Assembly: GCA_017307285.1 (NCBI GenBank)
Contig: JAFKFI010000049.1
Span: 1-64,000, forward strand
Origin: Alphaproteobacteria bacterium
Lineage (GTDB): Bacteria > Pseudomonadota > Alphaproteobacteria > Acetobacterales > Acetobacteraceae
Length of the DNA: 64,000 bases
Reading direction: 5' to 3'
Made by a program: the position numbers and the translations under genes. The notes under the pieces were generated by a model. The model was not told the origin of the DNA. It made no database searches and worked only from the letters and a program-made list of their open reading frames with translations. The number at the start of each line of letters is the position of its first letter. The first letter of the stretch is position 1. Of this stretch, positions 43,336 through 50,842 are shown in pieces.

Positions 43336-44019
43336 TTAGAACCAGCTCCACAGATCCTCATGCGCCGCGAGCTTTGCACTCGGCCCGTCGAAGATCAGGC
43401 GGCCGGTCTTGAGCACCAGAGCGCGCTCGACCATCTGCATCGTCGCCGCGACATTCTGCTCGACGATGACGATGGCGGCTCCCGTCGCCCGGTTGATCTC
43501 GACCAGGCTACGCAGCATTCCCTGCACGATCACCGGAGCGAGGCCCGTCGTGGGCTCGTCGAGCAGCAGGATGGTCGGGCGCGTCATCAGCGCCATGCCG
43601 AGCGCCAGCATCTGCTGCTGTCCGCCCGAGAGCGAGCCGGCGAGCTGCGGCCGGCGCTCCGCCAAAATTGGGAACAGTCGGTATATTTCGCTGACATAGC
43701 CCGGATCGTGCAGCAACCCGGCAATGGCGAGGTTCTGAGCCACGCTGAGGTCGCGAAACACATTGTGCCCCTGCGGCACGAAGCCGATGCCGCGCCGCGC
43801 GTTGCGGTACACCGAACCCGGCACGATCGGCTCACCGTTGTAGAGCACGCGCCCATCCATCTCGCCCACATCGCCGAGGCCGCAGCGCAGCAGCGTGGTC
43901 TTCCCCGCGCCGTTATGGCCGAACACCGCGACGCGCTCTCCCGGTGCTACGGTAAGGCTGATCTCGCGCAGCGCGGTGAAGCCGCCATAACGCGCGGCAA
44001 CGTTGCTGTACTCAAGCAT
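43336..44019 (-). CDS. livF: Branched-chain amino acid-type ABC transporter ATPase
   Basis: 227 residues from ATG 44019; ATG 44031 is also possible. Walker A is VAVFGHNGAGKTTLLRCGLG, then the Q loop GIGFVPQGHNVFRDLSVAQN, the signature LAGSLSGGQQQMLALGMAL, Walker B TILLLDEPTTGLAPVIVQGM and the H loop VIVEQNVAATMQMVERALVL. Its size and the absence of a long C-terminal extension match LivF. It pairs with LivG as the ATPase heterodimer powering the LivHM permease. The start overlaps the end of livG by eight bases. The imported compound may be an amino acid, amide or small carboxylate. Confidence 0.92.
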   Translation of the reverse strand: MLEYSNVAARYGGFTALREISLTVAPGERVAVFGHNGAGKTTLLRCGLGDVGEMDGRVLYNGEPIVPGSVYRNARRGIGFVPQGHNVFRDLSVAQNLAIAGLLHDPGYVSEIYRLFPILAERRPQLAGSLSGGQQQMLALGMALMTRPTILLLDEPTTGLAPVIVQGMLRSLVEINRATGAAIVIVEQNVAATMQMVERALVLKTGRLIFDGPSAKLAAHEDLWSWF

Positions 44020-44788
44020 CGACCGACGCATCCACTGTGCCGAAATACAGCTCGGTCAGCTCGCGCGAGCGGGTCAACTCGTCCACCGAGCCGCGTTGCA
44101 GAATTTTTCCTTGGGCCATGAACACCGCATGGGTGCAAAGATCCTTGATAAACGATACGTTGTGCTCGACGACGCAGACCGCGCGACCCGCGGACGCCTC
44201 GTCGCGCACAATGCGTTGCATCGTCTCGTAGTTCGAGCCCTCGACCCCGGCCATCGGCTCGTCGAGCAAGAGGCAGCGCCCGTCATTCATCAGCGCTCGC
44301 GCCAGCCCGATGAGCTTCTGCTGTCCGAACGGCAGATCGACCACGATGTTATCCGCCGTTTGCGTGAGCCCCATCCGCGCCAGCAAATCCATCGCCCGCG
44401 CCCGCGCCTCGGCCTCGGCGCGCCGCACCGACGCGGTGGCGAACATGCTGCGCAGCATCGACTCGCCGGGATACTCGCGAGTCGCCACCAACATATTTTC
44501 GATCACCGTCATGCTGCGAAACAGGCGCATATGCTGCCAGGTGCGGACGACGCCGGCACGCGCGCGGCGATGCAGTGGGCCTTCGAGCGGCCGGCCTTGC
44601 AGGAAGATGCGCCCGGAATCCGGCTGCACGACGCCTGAGATCAGATTGAACAGCGAGGTCTTGCCCGCGCCATTCGGTCCAATCAAGCCGACGATCTCGC
44701 CGGCGTCCAGCGTGAGCGAGATATCGTCGGCAACGACGATGCCGCCGAACTGCTTGCAGAGATTTTCGATCCGCAGGATCTCGCCCAT
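44012..44788 (-). CDS. livG: Branched-chain amino acid-type ABC transporter ATPase
   Basis: 258 residues from ATG 44788, which shares one base with the livM stop codon. Walker A is VGLIGPNGAGKTSLFNLISG, the Q loop is GVVRTWQHMRLFRSMTVIEN, the signature region is DLPFGQQKLIGLARALMN with FGQQ in place of LSGGQ, and Walker B is CLLLDEPMAGVEGSNYETMQ. The long insertion after VIENMLVATREYPGES and the final region HNVSFIKDLCTHAVFMAQGK are LivG features. A frame open further upstream belongs to livM's shadow. It forms the ATPase pair with LivF. Confidence 0.93.
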   Translation of the reverse strand: MGEILRIENLCKQFGGIVVADDISLTLDAGEIVGLIGPNGAGKTSLFNLISGVVQPDSGRIFLQGRPLEGPLHRRARAGVVRTWQHMRLFRSMTVIENMLVATREYPGESMLRSMFATASVRRAEAEARARAMDLLARMGLTQTADNIVVDLPFGQQKLIGLARALMNDGRCLLLDEPMAGVEGSNYETMQRIVRDEASAGRAVCVVEHNVSFIKDLCTHAVFMAQGKILQRGSVDELTRSRELTELYFGTVDASVDA

Positions 44789-45654
44789 CAATGCGCCACT
44801 CCAGCCTCGCGCTTCCCGACGAGGCCGTACGGGCGCAGAAACAGGAACAGGATCACCAGCACGGTAAAGATGATGCCTTGCAGCGGCCCGACCAGGCTCG
44901 TCGGGAGTTGCATGAAGGTGATCGCCTGCGGCAGCGCGACGAGCACGAAGGCGCCGACCAACGGCCCCCAGGTCGTGCCGATCCCGCCCAGCACCACCAT
45001 CGTCAGGATGGTCGCCGATTGCGCGACGTTGAACTGTTCGGGGCTGATATACTGGAAGTAATAGGCGTAGAGCCCGCCCGCGAGCCCCGCCGCCCCGCAG
45101 CCGAACGCGAAGATCACGATTTTCATGGTGAACAGGCTGCGCCCGAGTGCCGCGCAAGCCAGCTCGTCGTCGCGCATCGCCCGCACCGCGCGGCCGAACG
45201 GCCCCGCCATCGCCCGCCAGATCAGCCATACCACGACGACGGCGAGCACGGCGCAAATCAGCAGGTATAGCCAGCCGCGACCTGGGCCGGTGATGGTGAC
45301 GGGGATGTTGGACAGCCCCGCCGGGCCGCCGGTGAACTCGAAATTGTTCACCAGTTGCAGCAACCCGAGCTGAAACCCGAGACTAGCGATCAGCAGGTAG
45401 TCGCCCTCGATCCGCAAGGTGGTAACGGCGAGCGCCACGGACGCGACCACCGCAACGCCGATGCCAGCCAGCACGCAGACCACCGACGGCAGCGTGGTGC
45501 CGATGCCGAGCAGCGCCGCCGTGTAGGCTCCCAGCGCGAAGAAGATCGGATGGGCAATGGTGTTCAACCCGCCATAGCCGATGATGAGATTGTAGCTGGC
45601 CGCGAGGATTATGTAGATGCCGATGAGCATTCCGGCGCTGGCAAGATACTCCAT
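44788..45654 (-). CDS. livM: Branched-chain amino acid-type ABC permease
   Basis: 288 residues with about nine membrane segments. The conserved LivM/LivH opening is GIYIILAASYNLIIGYGGLN, then IAHPIFFALGAYTAALL, and the EAA-like coupling loop WRAMAGPFGRAVRAMRDDEL, ACAALGRSLFTMKIVIFAFG precedes a domain with YYFQYISPEQFNVAQSATIL and VVLGGIGTTWGPLVGAFVLV. It is an inner-membrane permease subunit and forms the channel with LivH. The gene overlaps livG by one base and comes four bases after livH. Its N-terminal extension is short, which is usual for this subgroup. Confidence 0.93.
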   Translation of the reverse strand: MEYLASAGMLIGIYIILAASYNLIIGYGGLNTIAHPIFFALGAYTAALLGIGTTLPSVVCVLAGIGVAVVASVALAVTTLRIEGDYLLIASLGFQLGLLQLVNNFEFTGGPAGLSNIPVTITGPGRGWLYLLICAVLAVVVVWLIWRAMAGPFGRAVRAMRDDELACAALGRSLFTMKIVIFAFGCGAAGLAGGLYAYYFQYISPEQFNVAQSATILTMVVLGGIGTTWGPLVGAFVLVALPQAITFMQLPTSLVGPLQGIIFTVLVILFLFLRPYGLVGKREAGVAH

Positions 45655-45658
45655 CGGC

Positions 45659-46585
45659 TCACTCCCCCGCCTGCGTCACGGGCATTGGCGCCAGCGGCTT
45701 GGGACGGCCAATGCGCCAGACGGGAATGCCGCGCGGGAACAGCACGAGCGCGAAGAACAGCACGAAATACAGCAACAACGCCTGCCACTTCGCCGGGATG
45801 AACAGGATGCTGAAACTTTGCAGCAGCGCCAGTCCGACCGCTGCGATGGCCGCCGAGAAAATGCGTCCGAGCCCACCCACCAATGTCGCGATCACCGCGG
45901 TCAAGGTCAGGCCAATCGGCACGTCCGGCGTCACGCCGGCGCGCGTGCCGTATAGGTATATCCCGGCGCAGATCAGCACGGCGGCGACGATGCCGGACAG
46001 CAGGTAGGCGCGCTTGGCGCTGATACCATAGATCTCCGCGAGCTTGTCATTGTCGGCCACCGCCAGCATGAACTGTCCGTCGCGCGTGTAGCGGATGAGC
46101 CCATACAGCAGCGCGAGCAGCACGAGGGTCACGCCGACCGCCTGCAAATCCCAGTCACTCACCGCGACGCCGCCGACGATCCGCACCGGAGACATCACAC
46201 TCGGAAAAATTGTCTCCGGCTCGGTGCCAAACATCAGCGTGAGCACGAAAGCGACGAGCTGCGAGAAGATCAGCGTGAAGATGAAGAAGATCAGCCCGCT
46301 CGAATGTCGCCGCCGCAGCACCGCGATGGCCCAGACTTCCACCGCGATCGATACGGCGGCGGTGAGCACGACGGCCGCAGTGACGCCGAGCCAAGGTGGC
46401 CAGTGCGCGGCGTTGAGCGTGTAGAACATCGTGTAGAACGCAATGCCCATCAGCCCGGCCTGTGCGAAGTTCCACAGCTTCTCGACCTTCAAGGTCAGCG
46501 CGAAGGCCACCGTGAACAACACGAAATAGGACGACATCGCGATCCCGGTCCACAGGATCTGCAGCAATATGACGGGATCGGTCAT
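45659..46585 (-). CDS. livH: Branched-chain amino acid-type ABC permease
   Basis: 308 residues with about eight membrane segments. It starts ILLQILWTGIAMSSYFVLFT, VAFALTLKVEKLWNFAQAGL then MGIAFYTMFY; the FAQ(A)G motif matches the N-F-A-x-G pattern of LivH. The coupling loop is RYTRDGQFMLAVADNDKLAE and GISAKRAYLLSGIVAAVLIC follows, then TAVIATLVGGLGRIFSAAIA. It ends in a proline-rich cytoplasmic tail. It is the partner permease of LivM. The gene lies four bases from livK and four from livM. Confidence 0.93.
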   Translation of the reverse strand: MTDPVILLQILWTGIAMSSYFVLFTVAFALTLKVEKLWNFAQAGLMGIAFYTMFYTLNAAHWPPWLGVTAAVVLTAAVSIAVEVWAIAVLRRRHSSGLIFFIFTLIFSQLVAFVLTLMFGTEPETIFPSVMSPVRIVGGVAVSDWDLQAVGVTLVLLALLYGLIRYTRDGQFMLAVADNDKLAEIYGISAKRAYLLSGIVAAVLICAGIYLYGTRAGVTPDVPIGLTLTAVIATLVGGLGRIFSAAIAAVGLALLQSFSILFIPAKWQALLLYFVLFFALVLFPRGIPVWRIGRPKPLAPMPVTQAGE

Positions 46586-46589
46586 CGGC

Positions 46590-47741
46590 TCAGGCGACGG
46601 TATCGAGCAGGACGAATTTGTTGCCTTTCACGACGTAGAGATAGACCGGCTTGTCGATCCGATGGTCGTCCCGGATCACCAGCTTGCCGGTCATCGGCAG
46701 ATCGAATTCGCGAATCGCCAGCAGCGCCTTGCGGCAGTTCTCGCCGGTCATCGGCAAGCCGTTCTTGTCCACCCAGCCATAGATCTGCGCCACGACCACG
46801 GTGGAGTCCCAGGCATACTGCAGATACGGGAGGCCATTGGGGAAGCGGCCAACCTGCTTCCACAACTCCAGCAGCTTCGCGACATTCGGGTTGGAGTCCG
46901 AGGTCGGCGCAAGCGAGGTCACGATCAGCCCCTCGGCCGCCGGGCCGAGCTGTGACAGCAGCTTCGGGTTGTAGCCGGCGGAATAGCTGGTGATTTGCTG
47001 CTGCATCCCGAGCTGGCGCATCTGCGCGATCACCTGCGGCAGCTCCGAAAGCCCGTGGATGTGCACCACGTCCGGGTTACCAACACGCGCCTTCAACAGG
47101 ACGCCCGTAAAATCCGTTGCCTTCGGGTCGTATCCCTCGAACGCCACCACCTCTCCGCCCGCGGCGGTGAACACGTCGCGGTAGATCTTGGCGCCGCCGA
47201 TGCCGGTATCGTTGTTGATGTACAGCACCGCCGCGCGCTTCTTGCCGAGCTTTCCATAGGTGTATTTCGCCAACGCGGTGACATCGACCTCGGCGAGCGG
47301 AAACACCGTGTACACATAGTCGCCGAGATGGGCGATGTCGGGCGAGTTGGCGCCCATGTTGAGCTCGAGCGTCTTGGTCCGGTTGCCGATCGGCGCCGCT
47401 GCCTTCACGACCGAGCTCCATGCCGTGATGATGAGCGGCACCTTGTCGACGTCGATCAGCTTGTTCGCCGCGTTGATCGCGATCTCCGGCTTGGCCTGCG
47501 TGTCGAGCACCAGCATCTCGAGTGGATGCCCGTTGACGCCGCCTTGGTCGTTGATGTCCTTGACCGCCATTTCATAGGTCTTGACGAAATCGAGACCATA
47601 CCCCGCTTCCGGCCCGGTCGTCGGCATCAGCGCGCCGAAGCGGAACGGCTCCTTCTGCTGCGCCCGAGCGCGTCCCCCCGAGACTGCGAATGCCGCGAGC
47701 GGCAGCGACAGCGCCGCGCGGCGGCCGATGGATACGGTCAT
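46590..47741 (-). CDS. ABC transporter substrate-binding protein
   Basis: 383 residues from ATG 47741, with CAGGGAGG upstream. The N-terminus MTVSIGRRAALSLPLAAFAV then SGGRARAQ carries a twin-arginine-like pair and a signal cleavage site, so export may use Tat or Sec. The mature part has RFGALMPTTGPEAGYGLDFV, KTYEMAVKDINDQGGVNGHP, LEMLVLDTQAKPEIAINAAN and DVVHIHGLSELPQVIAQMRQ, a Peripla_BP_6 fold. It differs from the orphan binding protein at 13.6 kb and is the dedicated LivK-like partner of the permease genes that follow within five bases. Ligand not determined. Confidence 0.92.
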   Translation of the reverse strand: MTVSIGRRAALSLPLAAFAVSGGRARAQQKEPFRFGALMPTTGPEAGYGLDFVKTYEMAVKDINDQGGVNGHPLEMLVLDTQAKPEIAINAANKLIDVDKVPLIITAWSSVVKAAAPIGNRTKTLELNMGANSPDIAHLGDYVYTVFPLAEVDVTALAKYTYGKLGKKRAAVLYINNDTGIGGAKIYRDVFTAAGGEVVAFEGYDPKATDFTGVLLKARVGNPDVVHIHGLSELPQVIAQMRQLGMQQQITSYSAGYNPKLLSQLGPAAEGLIVTSLAPTSDSNPNVAKLLELWKQVGRFPNGLPYLQYAWDSTVVVAQIYGWVDKNGLPMTGENCRKALLAIREFDLPMTGKLVIRDDHRIDKPVYLYVVKGNKFVLLDTVA

Positions 47742-47788
47742 TGGAACCTCCCTGTTACAACGAGGTTTGTTGGGCGCGCACGCCGGCG

Positions 47789-48394
47789 TCAAGAGGGCGT
47801 GACAGTGCCGTCGCCGTATTGTGGCGAAATGCCCAATTCCCGACGTTTCACCTCGACCGGATCATCGCCGTCGCGCCGCGATAACGCCCAGTTGGCGCGC
47901 AGTCCCCCGCCGGCCGGTGCGGGTTGGCCGCGCCAGACCTCGAATACCACCGTCCGGTGGGCAATCCGCCAGGCACTGCCGCGCCGGGCGAAATGGTCGA
48001 CGTAGCGGCCAACCACCTCGGTCTCCACCGACTGATCCGGCGCGACCGTCCCACCGCGTAGATACGGCAGCCGCGCGTCGCCGGCTTCGGGTGTCAGGCG
48101 TTGGTGAGTGATGAAATACGTTTCCGCTAGCGCGTCGTCCGGCCCGGCGAACTCGATCGTGGTGTTGCCGAGCACGTGCATGGATTGCTCGATCGTCCGG
48201 TGCCGCTCGATTGTGAGGGCGATGAAGCCGTCGACCGGACCCTTGTAGTTACCGTGATCGTCCCAGGCGTCCGGGTGGTAGGCGGAGCGCATCAGCTCCC
48301 AATTCCGCCGATCGACGCCGCGCACGTAACGGAGCAACGCCTCCTTGATCTCGAACCGGTCTTCCAATCGAAGCTCGGACAGTTCCCGTGCCAT
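47789..48394 (-). CDS. NTF2/SnoaL-like protein
   Basis: 201 residues from ATG 48394, with GAAGGGAA upstream. An in-frame longer frame exists but has poor composition. LRLEDRFEIKEALLRYVRGV then DRRNWELMRSAYHPDAWDDH is the conserved SnoaL-like opening with the DRR and HPDA motifs, and IEQSMHVLGNTTIEFAGPDD, RYVDHFARRGSAWRIAHRTV and VFEVWRG complete the cone-shaped fold. The family includes small dehydratases, isomerases and aromatic-ring subunits; it needs no cofactor. The 47-base gap before the binding-protein gene suggests it is the first gene of the liv-type operon and perhaps acts on the same compound. Confidence 0.85.
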   Translation of the reverse strand: MARELSELRLEDRFEIKEALLRYVRGVDRRNWELMRSAYHPDAWDDHGNYKGPVDGFIALTIERHRTIEQSMHVLGNTTIEFAGPDDALAETYFITHQRLTPEAGDARLPYLRGGTVAPDQSVETEVVGRYVDHFARRGSAWRIAHRTVVFEVWRGQPAPAGGGLRANWALSRRDGDDPVEVKRRELGISPQYGDGTVTPS

Positions 48395-48576
48395 GCTATT
48401 CCCTTCACCGTCGCCATCAGCACAGCGCGCCGACCCGCGACGGTCAAATTCAGGCGCCGCATGCAAGACCAGTCTGGCCTCGGCCGCTGAGAGCGGTATC
48501 ATGGCGCGATCAGGCCTCTAGGACTCCGCGCGACGGGGCCGGTGGCCGCGTGTGACGGAGCCTTCATGCTGGCCAG

Positions 48577-48870
48577 ATGGCGCGGATGAACGAGGTTATC
48601 AGCCTAACCCGCGCGGCTGAGGACACGCTCTGGGCCGTGGTCGCCTCGGTCGGCCGCACCAATCGGGTCGCCGACATCTACCCCAACCGGATGGCGGCGC
48701 TCGCTGACCGCGCCTGGCGCGAGCAGCAGGTCCGCGCCTATGCCGGTTTCCTGCAAAGCTGCCGCCAGGCGATGCCCCGCTATAGCGTGACGCCGATCCG
48801 CCGGACGGACCTGCCGCGCTCGTGGAAGCCGCTGCCGGCGCTCGGCTTCCTGCGCGGACAGTTCATCTGA
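48577..48870 (+). CDS. Small hypothetical protein
   Basis: 97 residues from ATG 48577; an ATG three codons later is possible. I do not recognise the family. It starts MARMNEVISLTRAAEDTLWA, has two amphipathic helices (AALADRAWREQQVRAYAGFL, then QSCRQAMPRYSV) and a proline-rich tail ending LPALGFLRGQFI. It is positively charged and has no signal or membrane segment. It is flanked by a divergent NTF2-like gene and a converging TPR gene whose stop lies four bases beyond its own. Codon use is like its neighbours. The case for a real gene rests on the frame and on its fit between the flanking genes. Confidence 0.5.
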   Translation: MARMNEVISLTRAAEDTLWAVVASVGRTNRVADIYPNRMAALADRAWREQQVRAYAGFLQSCRQAMPRYSVTPIRRTDLPRSWKPLPALGFLRGQFI

Positions 48871-48874
48871 GCCT

Positions 48875-49804
48875 TCAGGCCAGTTCGGCGAGCCGGCGCT
48901 CCGCCAGAGCGAGATTGAACCGCACCACGGCGCGATACCCCTCCGCACCTGGCCCGCAGAACCCCTCCAGGGCGGCGCGATAGGCGGCAATGGCCTCGGC
49001 GAGACGTGCCGGCCTGGGCTCACGGGCGCCCAGCGCGGCAAGCGCGTTGGCCAGATTGGTTTGCGTCATCGCCCAGTCGGTAGGCGCCCGCTCGCGCGTG
49101 TATTCCCCGAGCGCCTCCCGGCAGGCGGTCACGGCGCCCTCCAGCACGGCCGGATCGTCCAGGCGCTCGCCCATGACCCGCAGCGCGTGGCCGAGATTGC
49201 TCTGCGTCATCGCCCAGTCGAGCGGCGAATTGGTCCGATCGTACTCTTGCAGGGCAGCGCGATAGCTAGCGACTGCCTCGCCGAGCACGGCGGCGTCGGC
49301 GGTCTGCTCGCCGAGAAGCGCCAGCACCGCGCCGCGGTTCCGCCGCATCCGGGCCCATTCGAGCCGGGCCGCGTCGCGCGTATATCCCTCGGTCGCGATC
49401 CGGTAGCACTCGGCCGCCTCGCGCAGCAGGTTGGGATCGCCCTGCCGCTCGCCGAGCACCGTCACCGCGGCGCCAAGCAGCGCCTGCGTCCTCGCCCAGT
49501 CGAGCGGGTTGTCTTGAAGCGTGAACACCTCCAGCGCTGCGCGGCAGGCGCCGATGGCTCCATGAAGGTTCGCCGGGTCCTCCTCGGTTGATCCTAGCAG
49601 CCGGAGTGCCCCGCCCAGATAGCTCTGCGTCGCGGCCCAATCCTTTGCGGCGGTGGCGCGCGGTGCGAAATCCAGGGCGTCGCGATAGGCGCTCACAGCG
49701 GCGAGGAGCGTTTCGCCGTCGCCAGAGGTCTCGCCATCCCGGCGGAGCGCGTCGGCCCGGGCGACAAGAGCGGCCCACACGTCGCTCCTCGGCGGCAAGC
49801 TCAT
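48875..49804 (-). CDS. Tetratricopeptide-repeat protein
   Basis: 309 residues, almost all repeats. Five to six units of about 50 residues follow the pattern LxxAvxxYRxALxxYxxxxxPLDWAxTQxNLGxALxxLGE: examples are WAATQSYLGGALRLLGSTEE, WARTQALLGAAVTVLGERQG, WAMTQSNLGHALRVMGERLD and WAMTQTNLANALAALGARE. This DWA-TQ-NLG class of TPR is common in alphaproteobacteria. TPR solenoids bind partner proteins; there is no catalytic domain and no signal peptide. Its role is unknown. The 3' end converges with the small gene at 48577. The promoter is probably in 49805-49914, shared with the divergent gene at 49915. Confidence 0.88.
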   Translation of the reverse strand: MSLPPRSDVWAALVARADALRRDGETSGDGETLLAAVSAYRDALDFAPRATAAKDWAATQSYLGGALRLLGSTEEDPANLHGAIGACRAALEVFTLQDNPLDWARTQALLGAAVTVLGERQGDPNLLREAAECYRIATEGYTRDAARLEWARMRRNRGAVLALLGEQTADAAVLGEAVASYRAALQEYDRTNSPLDWAMTQSNLGHALRVMGERLDDPAVLEGAVTACREALGEYTRERAPTDWAMTQTNLANALAALGAREPRPARLAEAIAAYRAALEGFCGPGAEGYRAVVRFNLALAERRLAELA

Positions 49805-49914
49805 ATTCCAACCATGAGTTGCTTGAAAACGAATTACACACGTATTGAGTGTTGACTCTCCACCGACAGGCGCAATGATGCAAACGGGCCCGGCGGCCTA
49901 TCGGGAGAATCCTT

Positions 49915-50193
49915 ATGGTGGATGATCCGCTGCGACACGACGAGGTGGCAGCATCGGATGGCGGAGACGTCAAGATCGACCGTCGCCGGCCGGGACGCCC
50001 CGAGCATGTCAGCCCGCACCTCATCCCCCTGCTGCGAAATGCTGCCGAAGCCGAAATTCCGCCGGACGACGCTCCCGTCGCCGATCGCACTCAAGACGAC
50101 CTCGGACCGGCCAAGGGCATCTTGGCCGGTCTCGGGCTCGCAATACCCCTCTGGGGCCTCATCGGCCTGGCCGTCTGGTGGGTCCTCCGATAG
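49915..50193 (+). CDS. Small protein with C-terminal membrane segment
   Basis: 92 residues from ATG 49915 (GTG 49918 alternative), preceded by GGGAGAATCC. The first 65 residues are soluble and charged (GGDVKIDRRRPGRPEHVSPH; AAEAEIPPDDAPVADRTQDD). The end GILAGLGLAIPLWGLIGLAV plus WWVLR is one membrane helix with a short tail. The architecture suggests a tail-anchored inner-membrane protein. I do not recognise a family. The next gene, on the other strand, ends 22 bases downstream. No signal peptide. Confidence 0.6.
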   Translation: MVDDPLRHDEVAASDGGDVKIDRRRPGRPEHVSPHLIPLLRNAAEAEIPPDDAPVADRTQDDLGPAKGILAGLGLAIPLWGLIGLAVWWVLR

Positions 50194-50215
50194 GGCGGAA
50201 CCGGCGTCACAGTCC

Positions 50216-50431
50216 TTACCCGGGCATGTGCTCAAGGGCGCTGCCCTTATGGGCGGCGATATGGTCGGTCTTGTCGCTTTTGATTTCGTATTGGGGATCG
50301 TCTTCCGAGGCGTGGCGCACATGCCCCTTGTAGCGAAAATCTTTGATGTGAATAGCGACAATGGTACCCGACACCCGGCCCGCCTCGGAATTCCAACCGA
50401 CATGATCTCCGATCTTGAACGTCCGAGCCAT
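50216..50431 (-). CDS. DUF2945 (hypervirulence-associated TUDOR domain) protein
   Basis: 71 residues from ATG 50431, preceded by GGAGG in the correct place. FKIGDHVGWNSEAGRVSGTI then VAIHIKDFRYKGHVRHASED and DPQYEIKSDKTDHIAAHKGS matches the DUF2945 family, also called hypervirulence-associated TUDOR domain: a small five-strand barrel starting with a GD-V-W pattern and holding P-x-Y-x-I-K-S. The conserved C-terminal A-x-H-K-x-x-A-L is present. Its biological role is unclear; it is common in soil alphaproteobacteria and fungi. It is the last chromosomal gene before the attachment site of the integrated element. Confidence 0.88.
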   Translation of the reverse strand: MARTFKIGDHVGWNSEAGRVSGTIVAIHIKDFRYKGHVRHASEDDPQYEIKSDKTDHIAAHKGSALEHMPG

Positions 50432-50555
50432 CTTGCCGGTCCTCCTTTCCCTTCAGAGCCCGATCGCGCGCGTAACGCCGGCGGGCGGGAGGCTAAGTTG
50501 TTCAGACCCGCTGACAAGCCGGGTTGAATCTGAACGTTCACTGGAGGTGTCGGTT

Positions 50556-50612
50556 ATGGCCACGCCGTTCGCCCCAAGCCTCGCTCGTCAGCAGGCTTGG
50601 CCGCTCTATTAG
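50556..50612 (+). CDS. Possible 18-residue ORF beside the attachment site
   Basis: An 18-codon frame with a strong ribosome binding site, GGAGGT at 50543-50548, seven bases before ATG 50556. It ends with TAG at 50610-50612, just six bases from the tRNA fragment. The peptide is MATPFAPSLARQQAWPLY. It could be a tiny real gene or chance. Apart from this, 50432-50617 shows no gene. Confidence 0.3.
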   Translation: MATPFAPSLARQQAWPLY

Positions 50613-50617
50613 ACGAC

Positions 50618-50662
50618 TGGCGGACCCGACACGATTCGAACGTGCGACCTTCGCCTTCGGAG
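50618..50662 (-). other. tRNA-Arg(CCG) 3' fragment: att site of the integrated element
   Basis: Read on the minus strand, these 45 bases are the 3' part of a tRNA gene: anticodon loop CTCCGAA (CCG), the 3' anticodon-stem strand GGCGA, variable bases, a T arm (GCACG-TTCGAAT-CGTGT) that pairs, the acceptor strand CGGGTCC, and GCCA. The 5' half is missing: the flanking bases 50663-50700 do not form D or acceptor strands and do not pair with the anticodon stem. A tRNA 3' fragment 180 bases from an integrase is the usual sign of an attachment site. Between 50663 and 50842 I see an AT-richer stretch with no gene, likely the integrase promoter. Confidence 0.75.
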
Positions 50663-50842
50663 CAATTTAACCTGCCCTTCGACCAACTGCGATGGGTTTC
50701 GCTCCAATGCGCTATGCTACTGTAATCACTAAACAATTTGAATTTTCGGCTCGCCTGACGTACCCTCGAACACGCTCCGATTTGCGTCCGCCTGCTTACG
50801 TGGTGCTTACGCGAGAATGGGAGTTTGGACGGGAGAGTTCCC

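Noticed and set aside
50618..50700. An intact tRNA gene at this position
   Set aside because: The 5' half does not form acceptor, D or anticodon stems; only the 3' 45 bases match.
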